NCBI RefSeq assembly: GCF_017104715.1
Contig: NZ_JAAGPI010000054.1
Coordinates: 1-45,523, forward strand
Length of the DNA stretch: 45,523 nucleotides
Origin: Burkholderia sp. Ac-20365
Lineage (GTDB): Bacteria > Pseudomonadota > Gammaproteobacteria > Burkholderiales > Burkholderiaceae
Direction of reading: 5' to 3'
Part shown: in pieces, positions 8,937 through 17,235 of the stretch
How positions within the stretch are numbered: the first letter of the stretch is position 1
How the letters are laid out: every line of letters begins with the position of its first letter
Translations under genes and position numbers: made by a program
Notes under the pieces: model-generated
The model's database searches: none
The model's input: only the letters and a program-made list of their open reading frames with translations
Told to the model about the DNA's origin: nothing

Positions 8937-9500
8937 TCAGGGCGCCTTGTGAGTCGCCGCCCACTGCTTGACGGCCTGCATCGTGTTCTCGACATGCTTG
9001 TCGGGCGACAGGCTCGTGTATTCGTAGAGAATCTTGCCGTCGGGCGCAATCACATACGACACGCGGTTCGCCATCGATGCATGCATCGGCAAGCCCGCGT
9101 CGTACGCGTTGATGACCTTCGAGTCGGGATCCGCGGCCACCGGGAATTTGCTGCGGCATTCGCTAACCGAGAACTTCGTCAACGTGTCGATGTTGTCGTG
9201 CGACACGCCAATCACCGTCGCACCGTATTTCTTGTATTCGTCGACGGCTTCCGCGAATTCGTGCGCCTCGATCGTGCAGCCCTTCGTGAACGCGGCCGGA
9301 TAGAAGTACAGCACCACCGGACCCTTCTTCAGCGCGTCGGCAAGCTCATACGTGTAGGTCTTGCCGCCCAACGATGCTTCCGTCGTGAAGTCCGGCGCAT
9401 TGTCGCCAGGCTTGAGCGTCGCGCTCGCCGTCAGCGCATGCAGCGACAATCCCGCGCACAGCACAGCCGCCAGCGCGAACGGCACAATCTTCTGCTTCAT
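8937..9500 (-). CDS. Periplasmic peroxiredoxin (AhpC/TSA, BCP/PrxQ-like)
   Basis: This enzyme reduces hydrogen peroxide and organic hydroperoxides through a reactive cysteine. The ATG at 9498-9500 gives 187 aa with a clear signal peptide (MKQKIVPFALAAVLCAGLSL, cleavage probably after ASA), so the enzyme acts in the periplasm, unlike the usual cytoplasmic BCP. The peroxidase signature PxxxTxxC is seen as PAAFTKGC with peroxidatic Cys75. The resolving cysteine found five residues later in classical PrxQ is absent (His80), but Cys115 in SVSECRSKFP is well placed to act as an alternative resolving cysteine; this is inference. It lies 147 nt downstream of the EAL-HDOD gene on the same strand. A GAGGA ribosome site precedes this start; a start at 9566 would put extra residues before the signal peptide and is rejected. 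Confidence 0.9.
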   Translation of the reverse strand: MKQKIVPFALAAVLCAGLSLHALTASATLKPGDNAPDFTTEASLGGKTYTYELADALKKGPVVLYFYPAAFTKGCTIEAHEFAEAVDEYKKYGATVIGVSHDNIDTLTKFSVSECRSKFPVAADPDSKVINAYDAGLPMHASMANRVSYVIAPDGKILYEYTSLSPDKHVENTMQAVKQWAATHKAP

Positions 9501-9647
9501 GTCGAGTCCTCGAATCGTAAGCGCACGATGCGCGTGCAACGACCCGCGACGCCCGTCCGACTGCACGGCGCGTCGCAGTCACCAGCTTTCGCCCCATATT
9601 GGACCACGTTTGACGATCGAGCGTCGCCCGTCGGACAGGAACCGCGC

Positions 9648-10970
9648 TCAGTCGCCCAGATGCGCGCCAAACCACGCCGCCGCCGACAGATTCAGCTCGG
9701 CCAGCACGATCGGCGTGAGCGCGCTGAATTCCTGCAGCGTCTGGGCGCTCGCAATGGCCGCGGCATCCTGCGCCTCGCCCGCCGCTTCCGCGATGCTCAG
9801 CAGCGCGCCCATCGGCCCCGCACGCTCGACGATCGCGTCGCGGATCATCGGCGACAGGTCGAGCGGATCGAGCGTCGCGTCCGGCGTCGAATCGACCAGC
9901 ACGTGCACCAGCGAGAATACGCCCGTCAGGAACGCTGCATCGGCGAATGCTTCGTCGTTCGGGTGAATCCAGCGCGCGGCCAGTTCCATGAAACGCGCGC
10001 GCGTACCCGCCAGTTGCACGAGAGGATCGGAGCGCCACGGCAGGTCGCCGCCGCCTGCATACAGCAGCAGTTGCGCCCAGCGCGCGATCTGCCGCGTGCC
10101 GGTCGCGATGATCGCCTCACGCAGCGACGCGATGTTGCGCCCCAGCCCAAACGCGCTCGAATTGACGAGCCGCAACAACTGCATCACGACATTCGGATTG
10201 CGCTTGAGCTCGTCTTCGAGTTCGACGATGCCCGCGTCGCGCGCGAGTAGCGCCAGCAGACGCAGCAGCGACGTGCGCGACGAGCGTGTGCGGCGCGTCG
10301 ACAATACCTGCGGCCGCGCGAAGAAATAACCCTGAAAGAGATCGAAGCCCAGTTCGCGGGCGAGCGCGAAGTCTTCGCGCGTCTCGACCTTCTCGGCGAT
10401 CAGCGTCTTGCCGTGCTTCGCGAGTGTCCGCGCGAGATCGGGCAGTTGCGCGCGGTCGGTCTGCAGAAAATCGACCTTGACGATATCCGCATAAGGCAGC
10501 ACGGCGAGCAGGTTCGGCGACAGCTCGCAGACGTCGTCGAGCGCGACCCGGAAGCCCGCGCGGCGCAAGTCGGCAACGCGCGCGATCAGACGGGCGTCGA
10601 ACTGCACCGTCTCGAGAATTTCGAGCACGAAGCGCTCGGGCTCCATCAGATGCACGATGTCGTCGAACAGCAGTTCGCGGCCGATATTCACATAACCGCG
10701 ATGCGTGCCGAGTACGGACGGCACGCCAATGCTGCCGATCGTGCGCACCACCACCTGCGCGGTGGCCTGCGCATCGTCGGAGACCTGCGCATAGTTTTGC
10801 GCGCTGCCGCGAAAGAGCAGTTCGTAAGCGTGCAGCGCGCCGTCGCGGTCGAGAATCGGCTGACGGCCGACGTAGACGAACTGTGCCGAGGAGATTGCCT
10901 CGTCCTCCTCGCCTGCTTGCGCAAACGTTTGGGGGCGGCCGGCTTCGTCGTTTTGAAACGGATCAGACAT
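9648..10970 (-). CDS. EAL-HDOD (YuxH-type) signalling protein, possibly active EAL
   Basis: A 440-aa two-domain regulator. Residues about 30-235 form an EAL-like c-di-GMP phosphodiesterase domain and about 240-430 an HDOD domain, a non-catalytic relative of HD hydrolases used in signal transduction. Most catalytic positions survive in recognisable form: YELLFR for EAL, YVNIGREL for the Asn, FVLEILET for the Glu, ALDDVC for the Asp pair, VKVDF for the Lys, AEKVET for the late Glu and QGYFF for the Gln. The loop after the Asp pair is DDVCELSP rather than DDFGTGYSS, so activity is uncertain. The start ATG has only a weak ribosome site. It is divergent from the PAS-GGDEF-EAL gene and is clearly paralogous to the EAL-HDOD gene at 14776-16131. 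Confidence 0.9.
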   Translation of the reverse strand: MSDPFQNDEAGRPQTFAQAGEEDEAISSAQFVYVGRQPILDRDGALHAYELLFRGSAQNYAQVSDDAQATAQVVVRTIGSIGVPSVLGTHRGYVNIGRELLFDDIVHLMEPERFVLEILETVQFDARLIARVADLRRAGFRVALDDVCELSPNLLAVLPYADIVKVDFLQTDRAQLPDLARTLAKHGKTLIAEKVETREDFALARELGFDLFQGYFFARPQVLSTRRTRSSRTSLLRLLALLARDAGIVELEDELKRNPNVVMQLLRLVNSSAFGLGRNIASLREAIIATGTRQIARWAQLLLYAGGGDLPWRSDPLVQLAGTRARFMELAARWIHPNDEAFADAAFLTGVFSLVHVLVDSTPDATLDPLDLSPMIRDAIVERAGPMGALLSIAEAAGEAQDAAAIASAQTLQEFSALTPIVLAELNLSAAAWFGAHLGD

Positions 10971-11284
10971 TTTTCACGGCTGGCTGCTTGGATTCGGAAA
11001 ACGGCATGCTTGCGGGGACACGAGCTTGCGTTACATCAATAGCAATATAACGGAGCGCGTTCGCCGCCACTTTAGCGGAATCCACCCGCGATGCACAGGC
11101 ATTGGCAGCGGCCGCGAATCCTTACCCTATGTTATGTCGCTTTTTATGTCAGAAAGCTAAAGATTCTGCGACAAACGTCGATAACCCGTTCTGATGGACG
11201 GCCTCGCGTCTGCCCCGATCAGTCAGTCGACGGGCTTCGCAGGGACGTCCAGCCTCACGACGAACCGGGTAGTCAGCGACACAC
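10971..11284. other. Divergent intergenic region with sigma-28-like promoters
   Basis: About 310 bp separating two divergent c-di-GMP-related genes. It holds a strong sigma-28-like site for the rightward gene (listed separately). A weaker match in the other direction reads TAAA, 16 nt, TCCGTTAT on the minus strand (11074 back to 11047), with spacing one base too long. No ORF here is convincing. Confidence 0.6.
11158..11184 (+). promoter_or_regulatory. Sigma-28 (FliA) type promoter
   Basis: TAAA (11158-11161), exactly 15 nt, then GTCGATAA (11177-11184). The flagellar sigma-28 consensus as I know it is TAAA-N15-GCCGATAA, so there is one mismatch. It lies about 100 nt before the ATG of the PAS-GGDEF-EAL gene, in the right orientation. 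It suggests that this c-di-GMP enzyme is made with the late flagellar regulon. Confidence 0.6.
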
Positions 11285-13123
11285 ATGGAAGCGACCAGGA
11301 TCACCCCAGCCCGCCGGGGCTTGCTGCGCACGGCGATCGAGCGATTGCGCGCGGTCCGTCAGCCCGCGCGCGCGACGGTCGCGCCAGCCGCCCCGAGCTC
11401 GCCAGGTGTCACGCATGGGCTCGAACAGGCCGCGCTCGCCGTCGACTTCCTCGCGCACGTGGCACGCAACCTCACCTTTCTGTATGTCTCCGAGGCGAGC
11501 CTGCGCTTCATCGGCTATCACCGCGAGTATCTGCAGACGGTCACGCTGCACGAACTCGTCGCGCCCAGCGACGTAGCGCGCCTCGACGCCGCGCTGCGCC
11601 GCGCCGACGAAAGCGGCGCCGTCGAGAAAGTCACGCTGGATCTGATCAAGTCGCTCACCTACCCCGTGCCCGTCGAGCTGCGCATTGCGCGCAACTGCCA
11701 CGACGGCATCGAAGGCTATGCGGTCGCCGGTTTCGACGTGGCGAGCTGGCGCGCAACGGAAGCCAGCCTCAAGCATCAGCTGCATCACGACAACCTGACG
11801 GGCCTCTCGAACGTGCCCGCGCTTGTCGATGAGATGCGTCACGCGCAGCAGAAGGCGGACGCGACGGGCAAGTCGGCCGCCCTGCTGCTGCTCGATATCG
11901 ACGACTACCAGCGCGTGAACCGCGCGCTCGGCTACGACGCCGGCGATGAAATGCTGCGTGACACCGCGCGCCGCCTGTCCAACATGACGACGCAAGGCGA
12001 GCTGATCGCGCGCATTTCCAGCGACGAATTCGCGATCCTGCTGCCGCCCGCGCATTCGCGCGCCGATGCCGCCATCGCCGCCGAAGCGCTCGCGCGGCGT
12101 CTGCTGACGGCGATCCAGCAGCCGTACACGTTCAATCGCCAGCCGGTGCATCTGTCGGCGAGCGTCGGCATTGCGCTCTATCCCGACACGCAGCACACGG
12201 GCGAATCGAGCGAAGGCGCCTCGCGCGACAGCCAGCTGCTGCGCTGGGCGGACCACGCGCTCGCGCGCGCCAAGGCCGCGGGCGGCAACACGCTCGCGTT
12301 CTACGTGCCCGACGACAGCCCCGCCGACGCCGAGCGCCTGAAGCTCGAATCGGATCTGTACGACGGCGTGCGCAACGGCGAATTCTCGCTGCACTTCCAG
12401 CCGATCACCAGCAGCCAGTCGCACGGCGTGGTCGGCGTCGAGGCGCTGATCCGGTGGCAGCATCCGGTGCATGGCCTCGTGCCGCCGTCGATGTTCATTC
12501 CGCTCGCGGAGTCCGTCGGCCTCATCAACTATCTGGGCAACTGGGTGCTGAAGGCCGCGTGCATGCAGCTGATCCGCTGGGACACGCAAGGCATCCGCCT
12601 GCAATACGTGGCCGTCAACGTGTCGCCGCAGCAGTTCCGCGATCCGCGCTTCAAGGAAAGCGTGCGCGAAGCGATCGCGCTCACGGGCATCGATCCGCAC
12701 CGGCTCGTGTTCGAGATCACGGAAAGCCTGCTGATGCACGATCCGCAGCACGCCACCGCGCTGCTCGAAGAACTGACGGGCATCGGCATCCGCTTCGCCG
12801 TCGACGATTTCGGCACGGGCTATTCGAGCCTTGCGTATCTGCAACGCTTCCCGCTCGCCAAACTGAAAATCGACCGGAGCTTTGTGGAGAATCTGCTCAC
12901 TTCGCGCAACGATCAGGCGATCGTCAGCGCTGTGGTCGGTCTTGCGCAGACACTCGATCTCGAACTCGTCGCCGAAGGCGTCGAGACGGAAGAACAGCGC
13001 AGCCTGCTGACCGAGATGGGTTGCGACCACATTCAGGGATGGGTCGTCTGCAAGGCGCTGCCATCGGAAGAACTCGCTCAGCGCTTCGAATCGCGCTCGC
13101 TTCATGTGCATGGTGAAGCGTGA
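11285..13123 (+). CDS. PAS-GGDEF-EAL protein, probable c-di-GMP phosphodiesterase with degenerate GGDEF
   Basis: A 612-aa cytoplasmic protein with no membrane helix. A PAS-like sensor covers about residues 48-150 (FLYVSEASLRFIGYHREYL). The GGDEF domain is about 165-345; it starts with HDNLTGLSN, but the active-site loop is ISSDEFAIL (about 242-250) instead of GGDEF, so it is unlikely to make c-di-GMP and may instead bind GTP as a regulator. The EAL domain is about 350-600 and has all the usual motifs: VEALIRWQHP (about 383), AVNVSPQQF, VFEITES, DDFGTGYSS (about 507), KIDRSF and AEGVET (about 563). Breakdown of c-di-GMP is therefore the likely activity. A sigma-28-like promoter lies about 100 nt upstream, linking it to motility. 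The HDOD gene follows after 85 nt and is probably cotranscribed. The ribosome site is weak. Confidence 0.93.
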   Translation: MEATRITPARRGLLRTAIERLRAVRQPARATVAPAAPSSPGVTHGLEQAALAVDFLAHVARNLTFLYVSEASLRFIGYHREYLQTVTLHELVAPSDVARLDAALRRADESGAVEKVTLDLIKSLTYPVPVELRIARNCHDGIEGYAVAGFDVASWRATEASLKHQLHHDNLTGLSNVPALVDEMRHAQQKADATGKSAALLLLDIDDYQRVNRALGYDAGDEMLRDTARRLSNMTTQGELIARISSDEFAILLPPAHSRADAAIAAEALARRLLTAIQQPYTFNRQPVHLSASVGIALYPDTQHTGESSEGASRDSQLLRWADHALARAKAAGGNTLAFYVPDDSPADAERLKLESDLYDGVRNGEFSLHFQPITSSQSHGVVGVEALIRWQHPVHGLVPPSMFIPLAESVGLINYLGNWVLKAACMQLIRWDTQGIRLQYVAVNVSPQQFRDPRFKESVREAIALTGIDPHRLVFEITESLLMHDPQHATALLEELTGIGIRFAVDDFGTGYSSLAYLQRFPLAKLKIDRSFVENLLTSRNDQAIVSAVVGLAQTLDLELVAEGVETEEQRSLLTEMGCDHIQGWVVCKALPSEELAQRFESRSLHVHGEA

Positions 13124-13208
13124 CCAAGATGACGCGTATCGATACCGCGCACCCGCTACGCGATGACGTGGCACTCACTGGAACCTGTATGCCTCTTGCG
13201 GAACTCTC

Positions 13209-14666
13209 ATGCTAAAGGCTGCCCTGCTTGACCGGCTTTGGGCTCGCATGAACGAGCGCGGCGATTTTCCGATGCTGCAGCAGTCGCTCCGCACGACGAT
13301 GGCCGCGATGAATAACGACGACCTCGATTTCAGCGCACTCGTGCAGATCGTGCTCTCCGACTTCGCGCTGACACAGAAGGTGCTGCGTCTCGCGAATTCG
13401 GCGATGTACATGGCGTTCGGCGGCAACATCACGACCGTCTCGCGCGCGCTGATGGTGCTCGGCATGGATGCCGTCGGGCATCTCGTCGTCGGCCTGAAGA
13501 TCGTCGATCACTTTCATCACAGCGCGCCGCGCCGTATCGACGCCAAGCTCGAACTCAACCGCACGATGCTGTCGGGCTGCGTCGCGCGCAAGCTCACCGA
13601 GCGCGGCGATCTGCGCGACGGCGAAGAGGCTGTTGTCTGCACGTTGATGCGGCAGATCGGCAAGCTGCTGGTGGTGTTCTATCTCGACGCCGAGTGGGAC
13701 CAGATTCGCCGCCAGGTCGATACGGGCATGGGCGAAAACGAAGCCTGCGACAGCGTGCTCGGCGTGACCTTCCATGAGATCGGACTCGAAGCGGCGACGC
13801 GCTGGCGTCTGCCGGAGATGATCCGCGTCGGCATGTCCGAGTTCGATCCGCTGCAGCAGGACGAACCGCGCCAGGTGCAATGGCTGCGCGCGATCACGAA
13901 TTACTCGACGGAAGTCGCGAACGTGCTGACGCAGCCGCATCTGCCGAAGGCGCAGCGCGACGTGCGTATTGCCGAACTGGCGCAGCGCTACAGCCGCACG
14001 CTCAACACCGAACCCGACGTGCTGGTCGAAATGAGCCTGACGCTCGCCGAAGAAGAAACCCGTGACGGCGTGATGCGCGAAATCTTCGAATTGCGCGCGA
14101 ACGCCGATGCGATTGCGCGCCAGTCACTCGATCCTGAGTCGTGCATCCGCGCGGGCGTCGGTGAATTGCAGGCGCTGCCGAGCGACAGCGGGCTCGCGCC
14201 TGCGCTCGCGATGGCATCGGAGACCGTGCTTGCGGGCTTGCAGTTCGAGCGCACCGTCGTGTTCGTTCGCCATGGCAGCGGCATCTTCAAGGCGACGATG
14301 GGATTCGGCGCGAGGATCGACGCCGCGCTGCCGAAGCTCAGCTTCGCGACGGCCTTCCAGCCCGATGTGTTTCATCTCGCGATCGCGAATTCGGTAGGCA
14401 TCTTCATCGAGAATGCACGCGACCCGAAGATGCATGCGCGTTTGCCCGACTGGTATCGCCGCGCGTTCCAGGACGTGCACTCGTTCGTGCTGCTGCCTGT
14501 GGTGCTGGAGAACAAGTCGACGGTTGCGCTGCTGTATGGCGACTGGGCGCATCATGACGTGCCGCGCCGCATTTCACAGCGAGAAATGGCTGCGCTCAAT
14601 GAACTCGCGCGAGAGTTGGGAAGGTTCTTTGCGCATGCGCCTGTGAGTGAAGTCGAGACGCTTTAA
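13209..14666 (+). CDS. HDOD domain protein with C-terminal GAF-like region
   Basis: A 485-aa soluble protein. Residues about 5-215 form an HDOD domain (DFPMLQQSLRTTMAAM, then ALTQKVLRLANSAMYM). HDOD domains are non-catalytic helical modules found in regulators of motility, type IV pili and stress responses. The C-terminal part, about 310-475, resembles a GAF-type sensor fold by pattern (ETVLAGLQFERTVVFVRHG, then SVGIFIENARD and FVLLPVVLENKSTVALLYGD), but I name this only tentatively. It follows the PAS-GGDEF-EAL gene on the same strand, so it probably shares the sigma-28-like promoter. Its stop codon lies within two tandem copies of a 14-bp unit (GCTTTAATCGACGC, 14660-14687). Confidence 0.85.
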   Translation: MLKAALLDRLWARMNERGDFPMLQQSLRTTMAAMNNDDLDFSALVQIVLSDFALTQKVLRLANSAMYMAFGGNITTVSRALMVLGMDAVGHLVVGLKIVDHFHHSAPRRIDAKLELNRTMLSGCVARKLTERGDLRDGEEAVVCTLMRQIGKLLVVFYLDAEWDQIRRQVDTGMGENEACDSVLGVTFHEIGLEAATRWRLPEMIRVGMSEFDPLQQDEPRQVQWLRAITNYSTEVANVLTQPHLPKAQRDVRIAELAQRYSRTLNTEPDVLVEMSLTLAEEETRDGVMREIFELRANADAIARQSLDPESCIRAGVGELQALPSDSGLAPALAMASETVLAGLQFERTVVFVRHGSGIFKATMGFGARIDAALPKLSFATAFQPDVFHLAIANSVGIFIENARDPKMHARLPDWYRRAFQDVHSFVLLPVVLENKSTVALLYGDWAHHDVPRRISQREMAALNELARELGRFFAHAPVSEVETL

Positions 14667-14736
14667 TCGACGCGCTTTAATCGACGCGTTTTATACCGCG
14701 TTTCAACGGGCACCTTGCGTGCCCTCTTCTACCGAC

Positions 14737-14766
14737 ATGCGCGGCTCAGGCATACGAGCCGCGCAT
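14737..14766. terminator. Hairpin between convergent HDOD and EAL-HDOD genes
   Basis: An 11-bp perfect stem (ATGCGCGGCTC paired with GAGCCGCGCAT) with an 8-nt loop, placed 10 nt from the leftward gene's stop codon. It lacks a clear T-tract on either side. A smaller hairpin (GGGCAC-CTTGC-GTGCCC, then TCTTCT) lies just before it at 14708-14724. The pair probably helps end transcription in both directions. Confidence 0.45.
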
Positions 14767-14775
14767 CGTCCTGCA

Positions 14776-16131
14776 TCAATCCTCGATCCGCTCCAGCCCT
14801 GAAGCCTCCGCGCTGCGATCCGCAATGCCCGCCCATGCGGCAGCGACCAGCCCCATCTGCGCGATATCGAGCACCTGCAGCCCTTCCAGCTTCGCGCTGA
14901 TACGCTCGATCTCATCCCACGCACCGCGCTCCAGCGCCTCGACCACCGAGAGCAAGGTTCCGAGCACGCCTTCGCGCAGCAGGATGGCATCGCGAATCGG
15001 CTTGGACAATGCCAGCACATTGAGCGTGTGTTCGAGCGAACCGCCGAACACGGAATCGACGAACGAAAACACGCCCGTGAGAAACGCCGCATCGGCTTCG
15101 TCGCGGCCCGCTTCAGGCAGGCGTTCGACAGCCAGTTCCATGAAACGCGCACGCGTCGCGGCGAGTTGCAGCAGCGGATCGTCTTCGAGCGCAACCTTGC
15201 GGCCGTCCGCGTACAGCAGCAACTGCGTCCAACGCGCGATACGGTTCGTGCCCGTTGCGTTGATCGCCTCGCGCAGCGTCGTGACCTTGCGGCCCATCGC
15301 GAGACCGCTCGAATTCGCGAGACGCATCAGATGCATGACGAGCACCGGGTTCAGCTTAAGCTCCGCTTCGAGCTGCGCGACGGTCGGCTCGCCGCCGAGC
15401 AGTTGCAGCAGATTCAGCAGCGCGTGGCGCGGCGCGCTGACCTTGCGTGCCGCCGCACCCTGCGGATGCACGAAGTAAAAACCCTGAAAGCGGTCGAAGC
15501 CGAGGTTGAACGCCTGTTCGAACACCTCCTGCGATTCCACACCCTGCGCGATCAGCAGCTTGCCCGCCGATTTCAGGACGCTTGCGAACTTCGGCAGCAT
15601 CGTCTGCGGGATGCGGTTCATGTCGACCTTCACCGCGTCCGCATAGGGCAGCAGGCGAGCGAAGGTCTCGTTGGCCTGGGCGACGTTGTCGATCACGAAG
15701 CGATAGCGGCGGCCGTGAAGTTCGACAATGCGCGCGATCAGCAGATCGTCGGCGACGATATCGGACGGCAGCTCGAACATGAAGCGCTCGGCGGGCAGGC
15801 TGCGGATCGCGTCGTCGAACAGCAGTTCGCGCGTGACAGGCAGATAGCCAGCATGATTGGCGAGCGCCGCGCGCACGTCGGGCTGCAGAACGGCCTGAAT
15901 GATGACGGCCGCGGCACTCGCTTGCGCCTTTTGCGGCGCGGCTTCCGAATCCGGTTCGCCGGATTCGCCCAATTCAGCGGCTGGCGTTTGATAGAGCTTG
16001 AGTTCGAACGCGCACAACATGTTGTCGCGATTCAGGATGGGCTGGCGGGCAAACGAAACGTTTGCGCGTGCGCCCGGCGCGATGCCCGGAACGCTCTCTG
16101 CCTGGCGTTCCTCGACTGCGTTGGTGGTCAT
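14776..16131 (-). CDS. EAL-HDOD (YuxH-type) protein with degenerate EAL domain
   Basis: A 451-aa paralogue of the protein at 9648-10970, with an EAL-like domain at about 25-240 and an HDOD domain at about 245-435. The start was set at the ATG ending at 16131, preceded by GGGACCGGA; longer in-frame sequence upstream is low-complexity and unlike the family. Catalytic positions are damaged when compared with the paralogue: YVNIGREL becomes YLPVTREL (Asn lost), ALDDV becomes VIDNV (second Asp lost) and AEKVET becomes AQGVES (Glu to Gln). It is therefore very unlikely to degrade c-di-GMP and may bind it or act through the HDOD part. The HDOD halves remain similar (LRLVNSSAFGLGRN versus MRLANSSGLAMGRK). 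It is transcribed towards the HDOD gene. Confidence 0.9.
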   Translation of the reverse strand: MTTNAVEERQAESVPGIAPGARANVSFARQPILNRDNMLCAFELKLYQTPAAELGESGEPDSEAAPQKAQASAAAVIIQAVLQPDVRAALANHAGYLPVTRELLFDDAIRSLPAERFMFELPSDIVADDLLIARIVELHGRRYRFVIDNVAQANETFARLLPYADAVKVDMNRIPQTMLPKFASVLKSAGKLLIAQGVESQEVFEQAFNLGFDRFQGFYFVHPQGAAARKVSAPRHALLNLLQLLGGEPTVAQLEAELKLNPVLVMHLMRLANSSGLAMGRKVTTLREAINATGTNRIARWTQLLLYADGRKVALEDDPLLQLAATRARFMELAVERLPEAGRDEADAAFLTGVFSFVDSVFGGSLEHTLNVLALSKPIRDAILLREGVLGTLLSVVEALERGAWDEIERISAKLEGLQVLDIAQMGLVAAAWAGIADRSAEASGLERIED

Positions 16132-16363
16132 TCCGGTCCCCTGTCCGGCCAGCGTCTGCGCCTGAGCGCCTACACCGGTCTCATGCAAGTAGTTGTGGCG
16201 AAGCTCGGCGCTTCGTGCTCTCGTCTGTTCGGTATCGTTCTGGCGGCTTTGTCCGGCATGTCCACCCGCGACATGTCGAGCCGTCTTTCCTCGTGCGCCA
16301 ATTCTAGCGCAGGCAGACTTCCACGGGGACCCGGCGATGCGAAAAAAGACCCTGAAACAAGGC

Positions 16364-16398
16364 AGAAAAACAAAACCGGCCGCTAGAAGCGGCCGGTT
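16364..16398 (-). terminator. Rho-independent terminator of the amino-acid binding protein gene
   Basis: On the minus strand an 11-bp stem, AACCGGCCGCT-TCT-AGCGGCCGGTT, is followed directly by TTGTTTTTCTGCC. This is a classical intrinsic terminator 46 nt past the stop codon. A second hairpin with an 8-bp stem (CCGGCGCA, 16411-16432) lies between it and the gene. Confidence 0.85.
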
Positions 16399-16443
16399 CG
16401 AAAGTCGGTTCCGGCGCAACGATCTGCGCCGGTTACGCTTGCA

Positions 16444-17235
16444 TTACTTCAGCGTGACCTTGACGTCGAAGTACTTCGCGGCGAGCCGGTCGATCGTGCC
16501 GTCTGCCTTCAGTTCCTTGAGCGCCTGATTGACGGCGTCCTTCAACTGGGCGTCGCCCTTGCGCAGACCGAAGCCGACGCCCGAGCCAAGCAGTTTTTCG
16601 TCCGACACGGCGGGACCGGCGAATTCGAAGCCTGCCCCTTGCGGCTTCTTGAGGAAGCCCTTGGATGCCGCTTCCGCGTCCTGGAACGACGCATCGAGAC
16701 GTCCGGCGACGAGGTCCGCGTAGACCTGGTCCTGCGTCTGATAAGGAATCACGTCGACGCCGGCGGGCGCCCACTTCGCCTTCGCGTAGGTTTCCTGGAT
16801 CGTGCCCTGCAGCACGCCAACATGCTTGCCCTTCAGCGATGCCGCCGTGGGCTGCAAGCCGCTGCCCTTCTTCGCGATCATCTGGTTGGGGATCACGTAG
16901 ATGGGGTCGGTGAAGTCGATCACGGCGCGGCGCTGGTCGGTAATCGACATGTCCGAGTTGATCGCGTTGAACTTGCGCGCCTGCAGTGCGGGAATCAGGC
17001 CGTCGAACGCATTCTCGACCCACACGCACTTCGCCTTCAGCTTGGCGCAGACGGCATTGCCGATGTCGATGTCGAAGCCTTGCAGCTCGCCAGCAGGCGA
17101 CTTCGATTCGAACGGCGCATAGGACGCCTCGACGCCGAAGCGGATTTCCCTGATTTCTGCGGCCGATACGTTTGCTGCCATCGTGGCGCCCGTCAGTGCG
17201 ACGAGCGCGGCCATCTTTTGCCAACTCATTTTCAT
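16444..17235 (-). CDS. Periplasmic basic amino-acid binding protein (HisJ/ArgT/AotJ family)
   Basis: This is the solute-binding protein of a polar amino-acid ABC importer, 263 aa. It has a signal peptide (MKMSWQKMAALVALTGA, cleavage probably after VSA) and a mature start at AEIREIRFGVEASYAPFES. Family hallmarks are GFDIDIGNAVCAKL, ALQARKFNAINSDMSIT and ITDQRRAVIDFTDPIY. Length and motifs fit lysine/arginine/ornithine or histidine binding proteins. The ATG has a GAGGAAAAG ribosome site. No permease or ATPase gene is adjacent. The aotQMP genes 17.7 kb away have no binding protein, so the two may work together. A candidate ArgR operator about 210-250 nt upstream would fit this. Substrate specificity cannot be read from the sequence alone. 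Confidence 0.93.
   Translation of the reverse strand: MKMSWQKMAALVALTGATMAANVSAAEIREIRFGVEASYAPFESKSPAGELQGFDIDIGNAVCAKLKAKCVWVENAFDGLIPALQARKFNAINSDMSITDQRRAVIDFTDPIYVIPNQMIAKKGSGLQPTAASLKGKHVGVLQGTIQETYAKAKWAPAGVDVIPYQTQDQVYADLVAGRLDASFQDAEAASKGFLKKPQGAGFEFAGPAVSDEKLLGSGVGFGLRKGDAQLKDAVNQALKELKADGTIDRLAAKYFDVKVTLK

Noticed and set aside
11273..13174. Minus-strand ORF of 633 codons opposite the PAS-GGDEF-EAL gene
   Set aside because: Antisense shadow of a gene with full domain support.
13164..13200. Sigma-54 promoter before the HDOD gene
   Set aside because: TGGCAC and TGGAAC sequences are present but the GC element does not fall at the required 10-nt spacing.
15028..16386. Plus-strand ORF of 452 codons opposite the second EAL-HDOD gene
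   Set aside because: Antisense shadow; composition is dominated by Arg, Gln, His and Ala.
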